From contig CALIJJ010000301.1 in assembly GCA_938017515.1 (NCBI GenBank), forward strand, positions 1-35,568: a DNA stretch of 35,568 nucleotides. The letters are read 5' to 3'. The notes below the pieces were generated by a model, which was given only the letters and a program-made list of their open reading frames with translations, had not been told where the DNA came from and did not search any database. The position numbers were made by a program, and so were the translations under genes. The DNA is from an uncultured Pseudanabaenaceae cyanobacterium. Its GTDB lineage: Bacteria > Cyanobacteriota > Cyanobacteriia > PCC-9006 > JAAUQQ01. Shown here piece after piece: positions 33,209 to 35,568 of the stretch (positions within the stretch are counted from its first letter, which is position 1; every line of letters begins with the position of its first letter).

Positions 33209-33751
33209 CGTATAACTGCCTGCTGAAGACCACAAATATCTGACCAATAGAGAAAAGTTCAGATTTTTTTCAGAAACTCCGGATTGCCACAACCCCCACA
33301 AAATAAAGGAACTAGCCCCTCAGGGGGTGACCATACCCCCAGGAATGACCCCTCTAGGGCATTACCCGGTGTCATTTGGGAAAGAAATTAGGCATATTAT
33401 GTACAGGTTCACGCGAAGGTATCCGAAAGGGTCTTCACGTTCCAGGTGTTCCCCACGTGCACAAGGGGGAGGGAGCTGTAAGAGAGGTGGGAGTCTTTTA
33501 CAGCTTCGTAGCCTGGTTAAATCATCATTCCCAGAGCAATGAATCGAAGAACGATCGCTCAACGCTCATTTTAGGTTTAGAAATTTTCTGTAGAGGCAAA
33601 CTGAGTTTGTCCAGGACAGCATCTAAAAAGTGTTCCAAAACTTGATGTAGCCAACCTGCTAAGCCGTTACATCAGACGCTTCGGTGTTATTGGGATTATT
33701 CGAGAAATTTCGAGAAATATAGAAGCGCGCGTCGTTAGGCGAACGAGTGGA
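33209..33751. other. 543-base gap with inverted and tandem repeats
   Basis: No convincing gene or known RNA family is seen. AGCTGTAA (33474-33481) and TTACAGCT (33498-33505) form a perfect 8-base stem with a 16-base loop. CCCCTCAGGGGG near 33316-33327 is a compact GC palindrome-like element, followed by a related ACCCCTCTAGGG. TTCGAGAAAT is repeated twice in tandem at 33699-33718, about 35 bases past the peptidase stop. Such structure in a gap behind two converging units could be a small RNA or a decayed mobile element; neither can be shown. Confidence 0.45.
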
Positions 33752-35568
33752 CTAGAGGTTGGCGATCGCCACCGGCTCCACCGCATCCGCTAGCTCAAAG
33801 CCAAAGACCTTGGCATAGAAGAACAGCTCGCCGTCCAGCGACCGCTTGATGTTCTCGGCCTTGCGGAACCCGTGATACTCCTCGGCAAAGGGCACGTAGG
33901 CCACTGGCAGATTTTTTGATTTCAGCACGTCCACCATGCGCTCGGCTTGGTTGGGGGGAACCACTTCATCCTTCAATCCCTGGAAGAAAATCACGGGGCA
34001 GGACAGATTCTCGGCATGGTGAATGGGAGAGCGTTGCTTGTAGATGTCTTCGCATTGGGGATAGGGACCCACCAGGCTGTCGAGGTAGCGCGCCTCAAAC
34101 TTGTGGGTGTCGCTGGCGAGGATGGATAGGTCACTGATGCCGTAGCGGCTGGCTCCTGCCTTGAAGACGTCGTAAAACGTCAGGGCACACAGCGTTGTAT
34201 AGCCACCGGCACTGCCGCCGTCGATGGTGAGGCGATCGCCGTCCACATCGCCGCGCTCAACCAAATACTTGGCACCGCTAACGCAGTCTTCCACATCGAC
34301 AATGCCCCATTGACCCTGGAGTGCTTCCCGGTAGGCACGACCGTAGCCCGTGCTGCCGCGATAGTTGACATCGAGCACGGCGAAACCGCGACTGGTCCAG
34401 TACTGAATGCCCAGATTCAGGCAACTCCGCGTGGCGGCCGTGGGTCCACCGTGGCTCTTGACCAACAGGGGAGGGCGTTCGCCGGTCTGGTGCTGATAAT
34501 CCAGATTTGCCGGGGGATAGTAAATGCCATGGGCAACGGTGTTGCCAGTGGTCGGGAACGTGACTTGCTCCGGCATGGAGAAGTAGCCTGCATCCAGTTC
34601 GAGTTGGCTAGAGGATTTCAGCACCGTCAGCTTGCGGGTGGCCAGGTCGAGCTGCACGACTTCCGTGGGGCTGTTGGGCGAACCCGCGATGAAGACAGCT
34701 CGCTCGGGGCTCGCCTGCATGTCGCTGATTTCGGTGTAGGGGCTGGTGACCTTTTCGATGTCGCCCGTTTGGGTATTGACCAGGGCCAAGTGCCAGAGAC
34801 CGCCTTCGGTGTAGGTGCAGACGATCTGCTCTTCCGTCGCAAAGGCGTAGAGGTCCATGCAGAAGACCCAGTGGGGGAGGCCAAACTCTGCGTTGCGGAA
34901 TGCTGACTCAAAGGCTTCGCCTTGGCAGACGGCTTCGACTTCGCTACCGGTCCAGCGGAAGAAGCGCCACCAGCCGCCATCATTGCCGGGGGAAGGGCGA
35001 TCGCTGACAAAGTAAAGCTGGCCTTCCGGGGACCACTTCGGTTCAACCACCGCTTCCTTCGGACCACCGGCAATCTTGCGAATATCGCCCAGGGTGCCAT
35101 CGGCTTGGAAGGTGCCCAGCCAAAGGTCGGCACTATCCCAGGGCATGTTGGGATGATTCCAGCTCACCCAGGCGAGTTGCTTGCCGTCGGGGCTAATGCG
35201 GGGGCAGGCATAGAAGTCATCACCGCTGACGAGCACGGTGCCGCCTTCGGCATCGCCGCTGAGGGACACCGCCGCGATGGTGTTAATCGGTTCCGCATGG
35301 CCTGCTTTTCCGTTGTTGGAGGCCTGAACCCGATGGTCTTCGCGAATGCCAATCCAGCGATCGCGCGCCGCATCAATCTTGCCGTCTGCAAATCGTAGGG
35401 GCAGTTCCGGGGTCAGCGGATGGGGGTCAGCCCCGGGAACCAGACGGTGGAGTCGCTGGTCATCGTTATTGGAAAAATAGGTGATGCCTTCATGCACCAC
35501 AAACGAGCCGCCGCCATACTCATGGACTCGGTTGCGAATGCTAAACGGGGCTGCGTTGACTTCTTGCA
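33752..35568 (-). CDS. S9-family serine peptidase, N-terminus outside the window
   Basis: A prolyl-oligopeptidase-type enzyme (dipeptidyl or acylaminoacyl peptidase) cut by the window edge. The frame stays open from the visible GTG at 35500 to the last base, and the added residues read RNRVHEYGGGSFVV, a family-typical segment, so the true start lies beyond. A beta-propeller domain with repeated strands (e.g. ISPDGKQLAWVSW, WSPEGQLYFVSDR) precedes the alpha/beta-hydrolase domain. Counting from the GTG, the catalytic Ser is 430 in GGSAGGYTT, Asp 511 in GLKDEVVPP and His 543 in EEYHGFRK. It probably degrades peptides in the cytosol, as no signal peptide can be seen in this part. Confidence 0.93.
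   Translation of the reverse strand, partial: QEVNAAPFSIRNRVHEYGGGSFVVHEGITYFSNNDDQRLHRLVPGADPHPLTPELPLRFADGKIDAARDRWIGIREDHRVQASNNGKAGHAEPINTIAAVSLSGDAEGGTVLVSGDDFYACPRISPDGKQLAWVSWNHPNMPWDSADLWLGTFQADGTLGDIRKIAGGPKEAVVEPKWSPEGQLYFVSDRPSPGNDGGWWRFFRWTGSEVEAVCQGEAFESAFRNAEFGLPHWVFCMDLYAFATEEQIVCTYTEGGLWHLALVNTQTGDIEKVTSPYTEISDMQASPERAVFIAGSPNSPTEVVQLDLATRKLTVLKSSSQLELDAGYFSMPEQVTFPTTGNTVAHGIYYPPANLDYQHQTGERPPLLVKSHGGPTAATRSCLNLGIQYWTSRGFAVLDVNYRGSTGYGRAYREALQGQWGIVDVEDCVSGAKYLVERGDVDGDRLTIDGGSAGGYTTLCALTFYDVFKAGASRYGISDLSILASDTHKFEARYLDSLVGPYPQCEDIYKQRSPIHHAENLSCPVIFFQGLKDEVVPPNQAERMVDVLKSKNLPVAYVPFAEEYHGFRKAENIKRSLDGELFFYAKVFGFELADAVEPVAIANL

Noticed and set aside
33376..33645. Plus-strand frame of 89 codons in the last gap
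   Set aside because: Composition is mixed, no conserved pattern, no good start; the region is better described as non-coding with repeats.

Overview
The window looks like chromosome from a beta-cyanobacterium. The octamer GCGATCGC (HIP1) and its core recur throughout, ccmK3 and ccmK4 lie side by side, and several families known mainly from cyanobacteria are present (DUF1823, DUF3086, DUF3119, PlmA, SepF beside PipY). No rRNA, tRNA, CRISPR array, transposase or phage gene was recognised. The genus cannot be fixed from the sequence; a filamentous Leptolyngbya-like organism is only a guess.

Layout. 1-3.3 kb: an orphan membrane sensor kinase converging on a TPR-AAA ATPase. 3.3-4.7 kb: a rhomboid protease followed by a small Arg/Pro/Gly-rich protein with a Gly-Gly leader-like N-terminus. 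4.9-8.2 kb (minus): glycosyltransferase and glycerophosphodiesterase, then an L,D-transpeptidase with an exported pentapeptide-repeat protein. 8.3-13.6 kb (minus): a polar amino-acid ABC transporter of the NatFGH-BgtA type. An intrinsic terminator follows the binding-protein gene, and a 758-base gap separates the permeases from the ATPase. 14-18.4 kb: a small hypothetical protein, a DusB-type tRNA dihydrouridine synthase, ccmK3-ccmK4 (carboxysome shell), a DUF1823 protein, and a histidine-kinase-like protein lacking the phosphoacceptor histidine. 18.7-24.3 kb (plus): der, ecfT, pipY, sepF, proC, covering ribosome assembly, vitamin/metal uptake, PLP homeostasis, cell division and proline synthesis. 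24.4-31 kb (minus): plsY, a DUF3086 protein with a tyrosine-rich low-complexity tail, DUF3119, mlaE, a dienelactone-hydrolase-like enzyme and a secreted FG-GAP-like protein. 31.3-33.1 kb (plus): plmA and a variant metallo-beta-lactamase-fold protein. 33.75 kb to the end (minus): an S9 peptidase running off the window.

How genes may work together. mlaE, DUF3119, DUF3086 and plsY read in one direction and suggest a membrane-lipid supply and transport group. PipY and PlmA both belong to the PII/PipX signalling network, yet pipX is absent from its usual place beside pipY. ccmK3 and ccmK4 should make the minor shell hexamers that tune carboxysome permeability.

Most notable points: (1) the DUF3086 protein ends in about 190 residues rich in Tyr, Gly, Gln, Ser and Asn with SYGQ motifs, resembling eukaryotic phase-separating domains; (2) the kinase-like protein has Arg where the phosphorylated His should be; (3) the Gly-Gly leader peptide gene sits beside a rhomboid protease; (4) short tandem duplications of 10-19 bases recur at gene edges across the window.
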